Source of the DNA: Chimonanthus salicifolius
Taxonomy: Eukaryota > Streptophyta > Magnoliopsida > Laurales > Calycanthaceae
Direction: 5' to 3'
NCBI GenBank assembly: GCA_013350335.1
Contig: CM023535.1
Coordinates: 40,298,069 to 40,362,068 of the forward strand
Length of the DNA: 64,000 bases
The first letter of the stretch is position 1, and each line of letters starts with the position of its first letter. Below the pieces are notes generated by a model that made no database searches, had not been told where the DNA came from, and saw only the letters and a program-made list of their open reading frames with translations. Made by a program: the position numbers and the translations under genes. Below are positions 36,979 through 49,744 of the stretch, one piece after another.

Positions 36979-38939
36979 GTGAGATTGGAGAGAGAAAATT
37001 GAGTTACAGCGAGCTTCAGAGAAGAGAGAAAAAGCTTGTAGAGGAAGGATCCTGCAAACGGGGATAAGGGATTGATTTAATAGAAGAATCTGGGAAAATA
37101 TCTGCTCAGAAATCTGAGTGGAGGTTGGTGAGGAAGAAAAAAAAAAAAAGAGAAAGGGCGAGATCTCAGCGAATAACAAGGCAGAAGAGAGGAGAAAGAG
37201 TGACCCATATGACCATCAACGGAGAAAACGATGAAAAACGAGAAAACCAGACGAAAACTGGTATAGTAAATGGAATCCTAAATGGGTTCCAAAACGGGTT
37301 TTAGGTTTTTCTTTTACAATGATTTTTTTTTAAAGAAACAAACCTTTTTAATTGACCACTTTTTGGAGTTTTGATCATTTTGATAAATATTTTGGGCTAA
37401 ACTCAAGTTGCCGTCAAAATTTCATTGAAAACAAATACTCTAGGATATTTTAAATAAATCGATTTTTAGTTTGAGTGGAACTGGAGAGGTATTTGAGAGA
37501 ATACCAAGGCGACTCTAAGTGGATTTTAAATGGTTTCAAGCACAACTAAGTAAGAGGAAGAGTGTCTGCAAATATCGGGGCCTAAGGGTTCAAATCTAAT
37601 TTAAGACAATAAATCAATGGTCTTTGCACAACTTTTGAAAGTTTTAAATAAATAAGAATTTCATCAAATTTCGTTGGATTTCCATTGCCAATCATCGGAT
37701 CGTTCGATGGGAAACTTCATATCGTCCAATGAATACTTCGAACGATTTATGAGAAACTAAGATTTCTAACAGAGAAATCCATCCTCTAGAAACAATCCAA
37801 TATTTCATCGAATCGTCCGATGATCATTCGTTGGGTCCCATCAGATCGTGTGATCACTCTGCACTTCTGTACTGAAAAAAGGTCATAACTTAAGCTATTG
37901 AGCTCGGATTTGGTCAAACTTGGACGGTTAGGAAAGCTCTTTGACTAAACTAGATATTTACACAAGAAATTTCACCAAACTCTGAGTCCAATTTCCTAGA
38001 GAGCATAAACATGGATTGGGCCATTACAATGAGATTTTATGCAACTTTTTGTCATGGCAAAAAAGGTCCATTGAAGCATCCCAGTGGGCCAAAAATCCTT
38101 AAATAAGTGGCCCATTGGATATGGACATGGTTCAAGCCCTTGAGTTCATGTTTTGGGCTTGATTTGGTCCAAAAAATGGGGCCCATTTATTAAGCACGAG
38201 GAAGATTTATGGAATTAAAATTTCTCTCTTTATCTCCTTTTCCATATAGAAGATTTCTATCCATACTTTGAAAGATTTAATGAAACAAGAAATAATAGCA
38301 AGTCACTTTTCTTTAAGCAAGCTTTGGGTGATACTTCCTTTCTATTTAGCATTTTTATTTTTAGATAGAACACATGTCCTTTATGAATTTAGCAGAAAAC
38401 GTGGTGTAATTTTGCATTCATCTTGAATAAGCTTTCTGATGCGGACATCAGTTGCGATTAAGACGAGATCGTGGCTATGGCATTGGATTTTTATGAAAAA
38501 TTTCATGGAAAGATCGAAGGAAATGAGCTCTAGCAATTTCATGGGGATTCAAGTGGATTTGTTGAAATGGCCATGAAATCCAGGCCAAGAAATCAAATCA
38601 ATCCAACCAAGTCAGGCCTAAGAGCAGGCCCAACTGTAGAAATCTAGTCCCAACAGTTCAAACAATACCCCACACGTAAGAGGCCTAATAGTGTCCGACT
38701 AAAGAAGTTTCCCAGAAAGTCCTAAATTACCTAGTTTAGTTTATTTCTAACTTAAGTAGTTTCTGCTCACTTTGTTCAAATTAGTTGTCATATATGGATT
38801 TTAAAATTGTTCCAAAATATTTGTCTCATTTATATTGGAGTAGTATAAAGTGTTTAAAATGGATGACATCACAGAGAGTGTTAACCTATATAGAGAGTTC
38901 CTTAAAAAGGCAACACTTACATACACTTGACTTTTCTGT
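36979..38939. other. Unassigned region
   Basis: No gene seen. 36979-37200 is purine-rich. 37680-37860 has several self-complementary motifs (CATCGGATCGTTCGATG, AATCGTCCGATG, CATCAGATCGTGTGATC). The rest is AT-rich with nothing recognisable. Confidence 0.4.
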
Positions 38940-39960
38940 CTCTACACATCCGATTCTGGATTTTCGTGACAAGTTACAATTATACCCCCACGTTTTTACT
39001 CATTCGAACGAACTACCAATTTATTTCGGCATTTGTTCGAATGAACGGATGATTCATTCGAATCATGCTACAATATGTGTATTATTTAAATAATAAATTT
39101 TCCTATTTTTTAAGTACTGTATATTTTCAAAATTTCTCAAATTAAATATCCGGACTAATTGCGATAACTTGATAAAAATACTTTAAGACTTCAAGGTCTT
39201 TTGACACTCCCAAATGCTTAAAACATAGTATTTTACAAATAAAGGTATCAATCGGTTGTGCTGAAAATATAGTTAGGAGTGTCAAAAGACCTTGAAGTGT
39301 TAAAATATTTTTATCAGGTTATCGTAATTAGTCTGGATATTAAATTTGAGAAATTTTAGAAATACACAATGGATAAAAAATAACGGTATATGTTGCCGAT
39401 GCTACAGTAATGCATAGTGCATTAGTTAAATAATAAAATCTATTTTAAAACTTTAAAGTTATTTTTTAAGCACTGTGTATTTCCAAAATTTCTCAAATTG
39501 AATATTCAGACTATTTTAAGACTTCAATGTCTTTTGACACTCTCAAATGTGTTTTTGGCACAGCCGAGGGATACCCTTATTTGTAAAATACCGTGTTTTA
39601 AGCATTTGAGAGTGTCAAAAGACCTTAAAGTCTTAAAGTATTTTTTTCAGATTATCGTAATTAGTCTGGTTATTTAATTTGAGAATTTTTGAAAATACAC
39701 AGTGTTTAAAAAATAACTTTAAAATTTTAAAGAAAATTTTATTATTTAAATAATGCAAATAATGTAGCATGATTTGAATTTGAATGAACCATCCGAACGA
39801 ATGAGCTGAATGGTAATACGGAACACTTTTTCAGCCCATTCGTTCGAATGAATCATTCATTCGAACGAATGTCGAAATGAACTCACGGTTCATTTGAATA
39901 AGTAAAAATGAGGAGGTTTAATAGTAATTTGACACGAAAATCCAGAAATTATATAATCTT
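38940..39960. mobile_element. Nested foldback element, about 1 kb
   Basis: Outer arms, about 38940-39100 and 39730-39960, are inverted copies (CTGGATTTTCGTG on the left, CACGAAAATCCAG on the right; both with CATTCGAACGAA-type palindromes). Inside are two further palindromes with arms 39107-39216 / 39275-39380 and 39459-39547 / 39608-39720, which are copies of each other (ACTTCAAGGTCTTTTGACAC and its complement). No transposase. It fits a non-autonomous foldback or MITE-like DNA element; the superfamily is not clear and no target duplication was confirmed. Confidence 0.7.
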
Positions 39961-39989
39961 TGATTCAGAAGTGGAGAGGGTCGACTCCC

Positions 39990-40827
39990 ACGTAATTTTC
40001 TTTTATTTTTTGTTTTCTCATATATATGTGTGTGTAAGGTGAGATTCTGAGGACCACCAAAATATTACCAGATTTGAGCAATAAAATAGTTTTATTCCTT
40101 TCTTGCAAATCGTGAATTGTATTGGAGATTTGCCGCTGCATCGGTCAGCGTTTTTCAGTGATTCAAGCCCAGATCCGACATTGACAAAGGTCTGCACCCC
40201 TGCTTGGAAACCAGTTTTTGAGGATTGATCAAGCATTGCGGAGGCCATCTCGGAAAGCGATAACAATCCTCATCTAGCGGTTGAATCAACGCTTTGCTGC
40301 ATCAAGAACCAGCAAGCATTGCCCTCTTCGTGCAGTCCATCTGAAGCCAGGTACAAAAGAGTCAGGCGTCAACCTTAGCCCACTCGATCCTATCATGCAC
40401 TGTGACCAGCCTGTTACAGTTACAGGTAACATTCCCAAATAGCGGTCCCAAGACCAGTTCCTCCCTGCAACCAGCCCAAGCTGCGTGGGAAGTTTTCAGG
40501 TCTGCTAGATTGGCAGACCTGTCCTTGGAATAATATACAGGCCAGGCTCCAACCCAGTTTCCGCTACTTGAAGGTAAATCCATCTTTGGATTTGTTTTAC
40601 ATATGTCCTTGTTCCAGCCACATGTAGACAGGCCTTCAGGCCAGTTTGACGCCTAGACTACACTAAGTCAATCCTGCAGACTGTTCAAACCAATATAAGA
40701 CCCAAGTTGGTCCAGTAAGTATTCCGTACACACAATCCCAGAACCACTAGAATACAAGTTGTTCAAGCCCATTGGTGGTTGATTCTGTTTGAAACAAGGT
40801 GGTCATTGGCCTAACTAGTTTATATCA
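39990..40827 (+). mobile_element. Probable 5' LTR of a degenerate Ty3/gypsy element
   Basis: The right end ...CTAGTTTATATCA lies just before a Met-type primer site, and its last 90 bp recur at 42187-42294. The left end is not defined. Two minus-strand frames (40018-40266, 40362-40583) lie here; their residues read like ordinary protein but I do not recognise them, and one frame continues into the other only through stops. Confidence 0.45.
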
Positions 40828-40830
40828 TAA

Positions 40831-40842
40831 TGGTATCCAGAG
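40831..40842 (+). promoter_or_regulatory. Met-tRNA type primer-binding site
   Basis: TGGTATCCAGAG, the standard TGGTATCAGAG with one inserted C, 3 nt after the LTR-like end ATATCA. Confidence 0.6.
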
Positions 40843-41189
40843 TTTTTGAGTTAATTGAGACTCCTACGTCAATCTTACATATGAGTGGCTTCTTTCATCA
40901 CTATTACTTATTATTTGACGTGCAACTTGTTTGTTCTTTGATATAAGTTATTACAAGGCTTTATAATCTTCAACCTCCGTCAAGCAAGGAATGATGACAG
41001 GATCCCTGCAAATCCTGTCCCTCAAATCAGAAGTGCTCCAAAGAGTGGTTGCCCAAATTCGTTTAACGATTATTAAAGATATCTAAAACAGTTGACAGAG
41101 ATGATGACTAATATGACTCAGAAAATAACGACTCTTTGAATGCAAGTCAATAGTGTCACCTTAGCAATCCATCAGTTCATAACATACAA

Positions 41190-42090
41190 TCATCCTCATC
41201 GAATGAAACACCACCTCGTTTTCTTTCTCCTCTTAGATGTAGACCCAAACATGTGGGTAGGCATTCAAAAAGTGAAAATCGAGCAATTCTTGATTCATAT
41301 GGCATTAGAGTTGACATTCCAAACTACTCAGACAGTACATAGAATGATGAATTTGCAGAATGGATTGAGGCAATAAAAAATGCCTTTGATTGCAAAGAAC
41401 TCCCTGAAGATATGAAAGTTAAGTTGGTTTCTTCTAAATTGAAAGGTACAACTTTATCTTGGTAGTAGAGGATTAAGGCTAACAAACAGAATCAAACTAA
41501 GACAAAAATCTGAGACTGGCACAAAATGAAGAAATTAATGTTCAATACCTTTCTACCAACCAACTACCAAAAATAATTGTTCTCAAGACTGCAAAACCTT
41601 AGACAGAGTAACCGGATAGTAGTAGAGTTCATAGATGAGTTCAATTTCCTAGTATCCCAAAACAATCTCTATGAGTCAGATGAGAAATTGGTCTAGCGAT
41701 ATATTGAAGGACTTTGACTTTACATAGGAGATGATGTGATGGCCTTTGATCTCTCTTTTCTATCAGACGCGTTCAAAAAGGAAATACACTTTGAAAAAGT
41801 TGAGAGCCGGAGAAACAGAACCTATCAGGCTCCACCTAACAAGCCTGTAAAAAGCAGTTTAGGTACTAGCAACGATACATCATGAAACGTTATTACTCGA
41901 CCTACATCTTCCAAGCCAAGCATCGCCCATGGCAAGAATACATTGAAGTGTTTTGAGTACAATGGTATTGGGCACTATATTTCAGAATACCCCAATCGAG
42001 CTATGAATTTGGCCTAAGAAGAAGAACTGGTTGTAGAGACAGAGTTAGAGAAGTCAGATTCTATCCCAAAGGAAGCAATTAGATATGGTT
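41190..42090 (+). pseudogene. Degenerate Ty3/gypsy gag
   Basis: Gag forms the particle that packages element RNA. Scattered over shifting frames are the readable blocks ELPEDMKVKLVSSKLKG (41400-41450), a matrix-like KKLMFNTFLPTNYQK, LFSRLQNLRQSNRIVVEF, NLYESDEKLV followed by a stop and RYIEGL, and a zinc-knuckle remnant CFEYNGIGHYISEYP near 41950 that keeps the first Cys and the His but has Tyr in place of both other Cys. At least six in-frame stops and several frameshifts are present. The order matches chromovirus-type gag, and the Met primer site agrees. No pol follows: the element is deleted and an LTR tail begins at 42187. Confidence 0.75.
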
Positions 42091-42186
42091 AGTCTGGAGA
42101 TAACCTTATGATCTAGCATTCTTTGTTCACACCCAAATAAGAGATCAAGGTCGAATGGCTTCGAACCAACCTTTTCCATACACATT

Positions 42187-42294
42187 GTACTATCGGAACC
42201 AATCTAGAACCACTAGAATACAAGCTATTCAAGCCCATTGGTGGTCGGATTCTGTTTGACGCTAGGTGCTCCTTGGCCTATTTAGTCTACATCA
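42187..42294 (+). repeat. LTR tail of the degenerate Ty3/gypsy element
   Basis: Copy of 40735-40827, sharing AGAACCACTAGAATACAAG and CAAGCCCATTGGTGGT. It is the last part of the 3' LTR, fused directly to the gag remnant by an internal deletion. Confidence 0.7.
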
Positions 42295-42480
42295 CTTTCC
42301 AACAAACCCACTTTTGTAAAATTCTGATGTCGTTTGATGCTTCAAATATGCTTATAAAGTTGTTGTATGTTTTCTGCCAATCACATGTTGCTACCTACAT
42401 TCTATGATGTGTTTCAACCAATCAAAATGTATCATCTTCATGCGCCACCTCATCCCAAAATAGGAGGTTTGGAGAGGATT

Positions 42481-42857
42481 TGTCACGCCTCGCCCCGATG
42501 TGGTACCCACACCTTAGAGATGACTATCCCTAGGCTTAGTGGAACAAATGATTAAATCATAAAAAACCTAGAGAGGATGCTTGATAGTGAATTGGAACCC
42601 AACTTGGAAATATGTATTTAATTTCACTGTCAGCTCGACTAGTCATTCTCACCGACCCCTCGGTGGAGATAGGATCGACTCATCGTGGTCAAAGACTAGT
42701 CGATCAGATTGACATAGGTTCTTAGATCATTGAACTGTCATTCTGGGAAAGCCTTTGATCGAGAGTCTCGTGCGGTGAAAGGTTAAAACGACCCCTCATG
42801 GTCAATGACTCCTCGATCAAGATATATCAGTTCTAGACTTAGAACTGAGGTGGGTGT
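42481..42857 (+). mobile_element. LTR head, truncated by the Athila insertion
   Basis: It starts TGTCACGCCTCGCCCCGATG, an LTR-like start. It contains GACCCCTCG and ACTAGTCGATC-type motifs resembling 3880-4180. It ends where the Athila LTR begins at 42858. 42295-42480 before it is unassigned. Confidence 0.4.
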
Positions 42858-45382
42858 TGAGCACTGAAATCTTACATTTTTACCCCTGATTATTAGGTTA
42901 GTTAATCCTCAATTTTGTATATAATGATGCATTTAATGTAGTTTACCAGTTTTGTAGTAAAAAATGGAAAGTTCACGAAAATCAAGTTAAAACAACAGAA
43001 GATTGCAAGATTAGAGTTTTAAAGAGAAGACCTAGGATTATTATAATTATTTCATGTCACTTTCTAGGATTTTCATGTAAATTAATTAATCTAGATCTAG
43101 TTATGAAAGTCTATGATTAATTAATAATTTTAAATTTAAAGTGGCTGAATAATTATTTAATTCTAGAGGTTAAAAGCTGCAATCCAATAGTCAAAAATCC
43201 TGAATTTCAAGTCATTGGGACAAGACTCAGTTCAAATGGGCCAAGATTCAGTTCAAGTGGGCCAAGCTATACTCCACAAAGATTCAATGGGCCAAGCCAC
43301 ATGCAAACCCATGCGCATTTCACACTCTGGGCCAGGCCAGTGTGCAAGATCAGTCCAACTAATGTCTAAGTTCTCAAATTCAATTCCAGTGGGCCTAAGT
43401 TGAGGTCTAAATCCAGATCCAAATCCAAAGCCCAAGTCCAATAAACTCCATGGTTCATGTTGATTTTACCCAACCCAACTACCCATGTCCAAAACCCGTA
43501 ACCCAACTCCACGTCCACACCATCCAACTCCCATCTTAGATCTTTAACCTTCCATCTCACATACCCAAATAGGTCGAACCTTAGAGCCACCATCAAATCT
43601 AACACATCCATTTATCTATCATTAGATCTAGGTCATCCATCATCATCATGATCATCTTAACCTTAGATTAGTATTCATCCATGCATCACCTATTAATCCT
43701 TACATTCATTTCGTGCATCAGTCATCTTAGCCATTAGATATTAGGTCAATTAATCTCATTCACTCATTCATCTCTTAGAAACCCTAGAGCCTCCACATGC
43801 ATCCATCACATACACACATTTCCTTAGATTTAGGTCATGCATTTCATCATCCATTTAAGATCCACCTATCCATCTAAACCCAGCATCAACCATCTACCCA
43901 TTTTTATAATTATTTTACCCAAAATACCTTAGAACCATTAGATCAAAACCCATTAAATCTAAGCCCTCCATTCATAAAACCTCATCATCCCATGCGCATA
44001 TCACACCTCATCATCCCATGATTTTTGCATCTAAAACCTCTCCATGTACTTAGACTAAAAACTATCTAGATATATCCCTAAGATCCAAACACACCTCACA
44101 ATCCAATCCCCAAGCATCCCACACGATTTTTCCCAATCCCAAACCAATTCAATTCCTAATTTTTCTCCTAATCTCCTATCTTCTCTCCACCTTGACCTAG
44201 CCACTAAGAAAAGCCACACAAAAATCGTGTGACCCTCATTGTGTAACCCTAAAAACCAAGCTTTAATCCCCATCATCCATTCTCATTTAGATTCAATCCA
44301 GTCCATTGATTTCCCAACTTAAACCTTTATTTAATCCAAGCCATCCATCTATTTTTAAAACCTATAAATACCCCATTATCCCAACGGTAAAATTCGAACA
44401 TGACCTGGAATTCAAGAGGACTAAAGGTTGGAGCAAAAAATAGGAAGACAAGGAGCACCATGCGAATTTACAAGTGAGAGTGTAGATTTTTTATCTTTTA
44501 TGTTGTCTTTTTCATATTTGATTTAGAAAAGCCTTGTACTTTAATTCTTCCATTTAATAAAGTAAATCATTCATTTAGAACCCTGGAACATCCAATTTCT
44601 AAAATACTTTTACGATTACTTTATTTTTAATTTCAAGAACACTACTTTTATTTATTTGATTGAACATTAGCATATGCAATAGTTAGGATCTTGATTGTAA
44701 GACTTGAATCATGATTACTAAGGTTTTGATTAATTAAATTAAAAGTTGTGAATCTTGTTTTATTAATAAGTATGAATTGTATTTTAGATCTTTACGTGAA
44801 TTTCAAATCTAGGCCTTTACTTTGTTTACATATCTTGGGTGATGAACGGTCTATTCCAAATAACCACCTTTTCCGTCACTGCACATTTAATTTCAGTCAC
44901 TTATTTTCATGCAATTTAATTTTCTGTCTTTTAATTATGTTAAATCTTATGTTTGTTGTGCAATAATTGTTATAACCCAAAATCTTGTATAAATCTAATC
45001 TTTAATTCACTCTTTAATTATTAAATTCATTTTTAATTCTTTGATTCTCTCTCTTAAATCACTCTCTCTCTCTCAAAGATCCATTCAATTAAAGTTAGGA
45101 AGATGTGTATATAATTTGTAACTTGAAATCCTAAACATGATTAAGATTAAAAGTTGATTCTCCATATTAGAATAAGAAATCACATATATTATTTGCTGAT
45201 TTTCCAAGTTAGATTCATAACTCATTTAATGATTCAATTTCTTAAAAATAATTCATTTTTAGAGGACATTAATTTAAACTCATATATTTTGAGATTTTCC
45301 ATTGGGTTCGACTTCGCTCTCACAATACTATACTATGAATGGTTCGTGCGCTTACGAGAATTACAAATTTAAAACATCAACA
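42858..45382 (+). repeat. 5' LTR of Athila-like element 2
   Basis: 2525 bp, TGAGCACTGAAAT to AACATCAACA, the inverted counterpart of 4198-7007. The orientation is set by the primer site immediately downstream. It lacks the 220-bp insertion found in the other copy. The upstream flank 42853-42857 is GGTGT. Confidence 0.85.
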
Positions 45383-45388
45383 AGTTTT

Positions 45389-45406
45389 TGGCGCCGTTGC
45401 TGGGGA
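45389..45406 (+). promoter_or_regulatory. Asp-tRNA type primer-binding site
   Basis: TGGCGCCGTTGCTGGGGA, 6 nt after the LTR end. This is the primer site typical of plant Athila/Tat Ty3/gypsy elements, with one change (CTG for CCG). Confidence 0.9.
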
Positions 45407-46476
45407 AAATCATTAAATTATGTCCTTTTTAAAAATTAATTATTTTTAGGAAAAATTGTTATTTTTGGAAACTCTTTAAAAGTAGAAACTTTTTCTATTT
45501 TTGGAAAGTTACCTTAAATAAGAAATTCTTTAAAATCTCAGTTATTTGAATCAATTTATTTTTGGAAAGTTTTTATTTTTAGAAAAATCTATTTCTTGTA
45601 ATTAATCTATTTTTGGAAATCTTCCAATATTAGAAAAATTTCCAGACTTAGAACTTTTTTAAAACCTAGAACTTCTATATAACTTATGAATTCTTCAAGA
45701 TAAGATGTCAAATCTTGGGATTCATTCATTAAAAAAAAAAAATTATGGTGAACTTTGATTTAACTCCCATAATCTTGTCACAGTTTGGAATTTTGTTTAA
45801 AGATTATATCACATCCCTTTCTTTAATTATAGATTAGGGAAAAAAATTTAGTTTAGGAATCTTTCATTCTTTGATTTGGACTCTTCACCACAATTTTCTT
45901 ATGTTGTTTTACAAGATGCGCGCTTGAAAATCGCTTAAAAATTATTTGCAAAGTGCTTGAAAATTGCTAAAAAAAAAAATTGCTTAAAATTGCTAGAAAG
46001 CATGCAAGCTAGGCTAAGGTGAGTGCTTAATCATTTTATTTTAATTTTCACTTTTATCATGCATTCATATAGAAATTTTCTGGGGTGTTCTTTAATTCAA
46101 TTGCATATTTTGCTCATGCATTTAAAGATGTTAGATTCATGCATTAATTAGATTTATTTTATTATCGTTTTAGATATTTGCTTGATGTTTGTGTGGTAAA
46201 ATAGGATTGCATTCAAAATATCTAGAAAAATAAGATAATAAAATGGTTCATGCATCTCCAAATAAAATCAATTAAGGAACCATTAGGATATATTTTTAGG
46301 GTTTCATGCTCATTAGGAACATTTTTAATACAAATCAATTTTTGGAACTAATGACTAGTTCATCTTTAAGAATGGTATCTAAGGTTAGTTCTGTCAACAA
46401 GGCATTGCGATTGAGCATGACCTAAGGATAAGCTTGGAAGAGATGCCATGTGCTCCCTCACTTACCTAGGAACTTA
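45407..46476 (+). other. 5' leader of Athila-like element 2
   Basis: AT-rich, with several imperfect copies of CTATTTTTGGAAA between 45420 and 45620. No gag frame has begun by 46476, where E3 interrupts the element. The rest of this element lies beyond the window. Confidence 0.65.
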
Positions 46477-49400
46477 TGTAACGATCTGTCCCGCTACGAG
46501 TACGTTAAACTGATACAAAGTCCCAAAATCAATCTGTTACTATTTCAAGGGTCTTTTTTTTTAAATGGGAGACACTAATCTCGTAATTCACGGTAACCAC
46601 GGGCAACCTACAATAAAACCAATAACCAATAGTACCAATAACATATTAATTATAATTGGGAACAATAACCTCATTCCATTATTACATTCATCCAACTCAA
46701 TGAAAAGTACGCTTATCTCAAATACATTAGCAAGTCCTCAATTACGAAATGGAACCATGACAAAGTACAAACCTGCGACTCTACACCCAATGTCCGATTG
46801 AGGGTCCCGCTGAGCCTTTCTCTATGAAGTACCTGTGAGGCAAGGGGTGAGCTCTACATGCCCAGTGAGGGTAGCACATGCATCACATGTCATCAAGCAT
46901 ACACTAGATATAATCATATGGACATATCAATGTCTAGGATGTCTACATGCACGACGACCATGCAAACGTGTGCCCTACTCCTAGCACACGGACCTACATC
47001 AACTGGGCCTCTAGCAAATCCTCTAACAAACCAAATGCAACTCTAAGGCAACTTCCTTATATGCCCAACCACTACAGTCCACCCATCCACAAATACATAA
47101 ACTGATCCTCAATCAGATCAGGGTCTCTACCCCTCAACAAGTCTTATGACCCTCACAGGACGACCCGTACACATACCACAACTAACCCAAAAGCCGATCT
47201 CATTAGAGTTCCAAACAGACTATCACACGGGGGTAACTACCGCACTAGTCCTCAACAGACTGCCAACCAGACTCATATGTGGTCTCCTCAGTCGAGTACC
47301 AGACCACCAGTAGTCACAACTGTCACCTCGGGCCCCACTCGCGGGTCTCCACACAACCGGCATAAACGTCCTTCACGGAATTCTTTAGGTCTTCCATTGA
47401 GTGAGCCGGCCGAACTCACTCGTTAGCCGCCCATAAATTCCCGGTGAGTTAACACCCACAACATAAGTCTCAACAATGAACCCCAAAGTCATAACCACGG
47501 GTAAACACACTATCATATCACTCAACCAAAATGTGGACGAACAGACACTCAACCCATTTGGCTCCCATGACAACCCAGTACGCACTCAATGTACTCTACA
47601 ACCGCCCTATCTCTCAGGTCACCTCCATGAAAACCTACACACACCACAAATTATCCACATCTCGAAGGTGTCCTAGTCCGAAACATTATACCATATCACA
47701 CCACAGGCTGTCTGCACCATACAAGTGTCCTAGCTTGAAATAGCATACCTCAGATTGTACCCACTTTGCAAGTGTCATAGCCTGGGATACCATACCTCAT
47801 ACTATACCCACACTACATGTGTCATAGCCTGGACTACCATACCTCAGACTGTACCCACCCTACAAGTGTCATAGCCTGGAACATCTCATCACATCACACC
47901 GCAAGTTGTCCCCACCCTACAGGTGGCCTAGCCTGGAACATCACACCTCACCATCTATTGACCAATGAGCGGGCGAGCACATCCTCAGATTACTCGGTCA
48001 TCTGGGAATCAAAAACTATACCAGCGGAAGTTGTCCTTTGCCATACCATCCCTCAACCAATGAGTGGGCGAGCACATCCTTAGCCTACTCGGTCATCCAG
48101 GGATCACAAACTATACCAGCGGGAGCTGTCCCTCACCGTACCATCCCTCGATCGATGAGCGGCGAGCACCTCCTCAACCTACTCGATCATCCGGGGATCA
48201 CAAACCATACAAGCGGGAGCTGCCCCTCACCGCACCATCCCTCGACCGATGAGTAGACGAGCACCTCCTCAGCCAACTCGATCATTCGGGGATCACCTCA
48301 TCCATCACGCACTCGGGTACCGTGTCTTTAATGACCTCTAAGTCTACCTTGGGTGAATCAACAGTCAACCCAGGGACTTCCCTTAGGTCATCATGGTTGC
48401 CTCACCTCCTGTCCTGACTAAGACTCTAGGGTACCTCGCCCTCCAAGCTAGAAAATGCTCTCCCATAGGCTCATCAAAAGGCCACAAAGGGTAGATTGAC
48501 CTACACTAGGAGGTACATCCACCCACGAACCACCACCAGGTAATCCATAGCTCAACCACGCTTCCACTACGCGGCTTCACACAATCTTCAAACTCCAACT
48601 ACCTGATAGGTTAGGGGAGTCTGTAGATCCTAGTGTAGCCTAGTAGTTATGCCTTATTGACATCCCACAATTACTAGCTACATGCATGCACGGTTGTTTA
48701 TAAGCATGTTACCAAAACGGTAATAATGAATCATAATTAAGTATGTGCATAACTATCTTTAGTAGACCAATATATTGGCACTCGAACATGTTATCAACTA
48801 ATCATCATTAAACAATAGAATGTGGTTATACAAAATAATATCACATTCATTCATCGGGTGTATACATCTCTAACTATCACATATTAGCATGTGACATCCA
48901 AACACGTTATCAATCAAAACATGTTCCAAACAAGCATAGTAGGTAATATCATCTACGATCTACCGCATGCGATCCTACAACATGTTGATTAACTATCAAT
49001 TGCAACCATCGCAGGTTATCACACATTTCAACTAATCATATTATCAAGCCGTCAATCCATCACGAGATCAAATAAACAACTCATACATGCTCCTATGAGC
49101 TAAGGGTACGAATACACCCGGATGGGGTCCCTGCCACATAATGATATCAACAGCTCCCTTGCCGAGTGGCTCATAATACCAGGGAATCCCATTCACCACA
49201 TTCTGTACTCGAACATTTGATAGAGAAGTAATATGCGTAACTGCATGCTAAAATCGGTGGTGAGTCCCCTCACCTATGTACGTGTTGCTGAAATCCAAAG
49301 TGAGAAAACGGGTCCGCTGGGTTGAAAGAAGTTCAATCTGTTGACATGAGAGCACAATGATAAGTAACCGGGCAAAACGGGTCAAATTAAGTTTGAACTA

Positions 49401-49490
49401 CAAACGGGCCCGAAAGCTAGTCCTGTCCAAACCGAATTGAAGTGGGCCCGGAACTGAAAACTGGGTCCAAAATTGGGTTGGGCTCGAAAC
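46477..49490 (-). mobile_element. E3: E-family LTR (minus), interrupted by A3
   Basis: The left end TGTAACGATCTGTCCCGC is the complement of an E-family 3' end. Sequence runs as the reverse complement of E2 (for example 46790-46860 against 22300-22370) through the tandem blocks to GGCCCG-rich sequence at 49400-49490, where A3 begins. Its 5' part is outside the window. Confidence 0.8.
47680..48300 (-). repeat. Tandem blocks in E3
   Basis: 47680-47945 holds five to six units with GTGTCATAGCCTGG; 47950-48300 holds about four units of 93-95 bp with GGCGAGCACATCCTCAGCC and GGGATCACAAACTATACCAG. These are the counterparts of the E2 arrays, with different copy numbers (about four against nine for the long unit). 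Confidence 0.85.
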
Positions 49491-49723
49491 TGTAACACCT
49501 TGGATTTTCCTTATTTTATAATTTATTGGATTGGCCCACTTGGATTACAATTTAATCGAATTTGAGATTAAAAAGTTGAAATGGACATTAGATGGGCAAG
49601 GAAATGGGTCAATTACCCAATTAAGACCCAATGGGTCATGGGTGATCTTGATTTAAAAATAATTGGGTAAAGTTAGTTAAGTTAGTTGAATTGGATAAGT
49701 TAGTGCATTTAATGCATTAAAGT

Positions 49724-49744
49724 CCACCTCATCAAGTGAGGTGG
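49724..49744. promoter_or_regulatory. Conserved 5' palindrome (A3)
   Basis: CCACCTCA, spacer TCAAG, TGAGGTGG. The same palindrome is found in A2 (15684-15704), C1, C2, C3 and C4. Confidence 0.6.
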
